Assembly: GCA_900553245.1 (NCBI GenBank)
Contig: USCP01000111.1
Coordinates: 1-6,495 of the forward strand
DNA from: an uncultured Peptococcaceae bacterium
GTDB lineage: Bacteria; Bacillota; Peptococcia; Peptococcales; Peptococcaceae
DNA: 6,495 nt
Direction of reading: 5' to 3'
The position numbers and the translations under genes are program-made. The notes under the pieces are model-generated. The model had not been told where the DNA came from, did not search any database, and saw only the letters and a program-made list of their open reading frames with translations. Below are positions 5,420 through 6,495 of the stretch, piece after piece (position 1 is the first letter of the stretch; every line of letters begins with the position of its first letter).

Positions 5420-6495
5420 ATGGGAACTACTAAGCCTGTTCAACAGTTGCGTATTGCATTAAAGAATTGCGGGGTTGTAAACCCTAGAGATATTGATGAC
5501 TGCATTGCACATGATGCCTATATGGCACTTGGCAAATGCTTGAGCGAAATGACCCCTCAAGATGTTATTCAAGAAGTGCTTGATTCCGGCTTGCGTGGTC
5601 GCGGTGGTGCCGGCTTTCCTACCGGGAAAAAATGGCAAATTGCATCTACTTATGATGCCGACGTGAAATATGTTGTATGTAATGCCGATGAAGGGGACCC
5701 AGGTGCATTCATGGACCGTTCCATTTTGGAAGGGGACCCACACAGCGTGCTCGAAGCAATGGCTATTTGCGGTTATGCAATTGGCGCTCATGAAGGGCGT
5801 ATTTATATTCGTGCCGAATATCCACTCGCTGTAAACCGTTTGGAACATGCGATTGAACAAGCCACCGAATACGGTTTGCTCGGTAAAGACATCATGGGGA
5901 CCGGTTTTGATTTTAATATCGAAATTACCCTTGGTGCTGGGGCGTTCGTTTGTGGTGAAGAAACTGCGCTTCTTCACTCCATGGAAGGGAAGCGTGGCGA
6001 ACCATCCACCAAACCTCCATATCCAGCAGAAGCAGGGTTCATGGGTAAGCCAACCAACGTTAATAACGTAGAAACCTTTGCCAATATTCCTACGATTATT
6101 AACAAAGGTTCAAAATGGTTCTCTAGCATTGGCACCGAAAAGAGCAAAGGGACCAAAGTATTTGCTCTTGCAGGGAAGGTTAACAACGTTGGTCTTGTAG
6201 AAGTACCTATGGGTACAACCCTTCGTGAAATTATTTATGGTATTGGCGGTGGTTTAAAGGGCGGTAAGAAATTTAAAGCCGTTCAAACCGGTGGTCCTTC
6301 CGGTGGTTGCATCTCCGAAAAGAACCTTGATTTGCCAATCGACTACGACAACCTTGTGTCCATTGGTTCTATGATGGGTTCCGGTGGGATGATTATCATG
6401 GACGAAGATGACTGCATGGTTTCCATTGCAAAATACTACCTCAAGTTCTCCGAAGGTGAATCTTGCGGTCGCTGCACCCCATGCCGTATCGGTAG
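5420..6495 (+). CDS. hydB: NuoF-like flavin/NAD(P)-binding subunit of [FeFe]-hydrogenase, HydB, 3' truncated
   Basis: HydB binds FMN and NAD(P)(H) and is the entry or exit point for pyridine-nucleotide electrons. In bifurcating enzymes it works with ferredoxin and HydA. The 358 codons present cover the flavin domain: GLRGRGGAGFPTGKKW (58-72), CNADEGDPGAFMDRS (87-101), GAGAFVCGEETALL (172-185), and the KRGEPSTKPPYPA block (191-203). The beta-grasp-like part follows. The [4Fe-4S] site begins as SCGRCTPCRIG, with C349, C352 and C355 visible. The fourth cysteine and the expected C-terminal 2[4Fe-4S] domain lie beyond the window. It starts at RIALKNCG without an N-terminal thioredoxin-like domain; that module is apparently the preceding separate gene. 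The start has AAGGAGG (5407-5413), 6 nt upstream of the ATG. hydA is predicted next. Confidence 0.93.
   Translation, partial: MGTTKPVQQLRIALKNCGVVNPRDIDDCIAHDAYMALGKCLSEMTPQDVIQEVLDSGLRGRGGAGFPTGKKWQIASTYDADVKYVVCNADEGDPGAFMDRSILEGDPHSVLEAMAICGYAIGAHEGRIYIRAEYPLAVNRLEHAIEQATEYGLLGKDIMGTGFDFNIEITLGAGAFVCGEETALLHSMEGKRGEPSTKPPYPAEAGFMGKPTNVNNVETFANIPTIINKGSKWFSSIGTEKSKGTKVFALAGKVNNVGLVEVPMGTTLREIIYGIGGGLKGGKKFKAVQTGGPSGGCISEKNLDLPIDYDNLVSIGSMMGSGGMIIMDEDDCMVSIAKYYLKFSEGESCGRCTPCRIG

Noticed and set aside
5459..5977. Minus-strand open frame of 172 codons opposite hydB
   Set aside because: The sense strand encodes conserved NuoF motifs through the whole interval, and I see no independent ribosome site or protein motif on the minus strand.
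1..6495. Search for mobile elements, CRISPR arrays, tRNA or other accessory systems
   Set aside because: No regularly spaced repeats, transposase-like frames, attachment-site repeats or tRNA-like folds were seen. The window is a coherent metabolic operon.

Overview
The window carries the maturation genes for [FeFe]-hydrogenase followed directly by the first genes of a multisubunit, NAD(P)-linked, probably electron-bifurcating [FeFe]-hydrogenase. All genes lie on the + strand. The source is most likely a strictly anaerobic, fermentative Firmicute. Reasons are the strong AAGGAGG-type Shine-Dalgarno sites, sigma-A-like promoters, moderate GC content, tight operon packing and the hydE-hydG-hydF set. 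A Negativicute or a Clostridium-type organism would fit, but I cannot fix the genus from sequence alone.

Layout. Positions 1-88 hold two tandem intrinsic terminators that close an upstream transcription unit outside the window. Positions 89-361 are a gene-free regulatory region. It has an extended -10 box at 137-145, a folded leader segment (184-221) and a second promoter (270-298) whose -10 is covered by an 18-bp palindrome. Two GTTTCGAA boxes 20 bp apart follow, just before the first ribosome binding site. Then come a TM1266-family small ACT-like protein (362-607), hydE (613-1665), hydG (1710-3137) and hydF (3152-4342). A 191-bp gap without a visible terminator contains another promoter with a TTTCGAAA box in its -35 region. 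It leads into hydC (NuoE-like, 4534-5031), a small thioredoxin-fold ferredoxin-like gene (5031-5408) and hydB (NuoF-like, 5420 to the window end, truncated).

How they work together. HydG splits tyrosine to make the Fe(CO)(CN) units. HydE is a radical SAM enzyme that works on the HydG product toward the dithiolate-bridged precursor. HydF is the GTPase scaffold that delivers the [2Fe] subcluster to the apo-hydrogenase. HydC and HydB form the NAD(P)(H)-oxidising or -reducing arm of the hydrogenase. The catalytic H-cluster subunit HydA is not in the window and is predicted immediately downstream of hydB. Placing maturases next to the target enzyme, with the same TTTCGAA word in both promoter regions, suggests coordinated control.

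I see no mobile element, CRISPR array, tRNA or rRNA. The gene content is a known system. The less ordinary points are the candidate operators, a strong intragenic hairpin in hydF, lost auxiliary-cluster cysteines in HydE, a substituted residue in the HydF cluster motif, and the thioredoxin-like domain encoded as a separate gene beside a short HydB.
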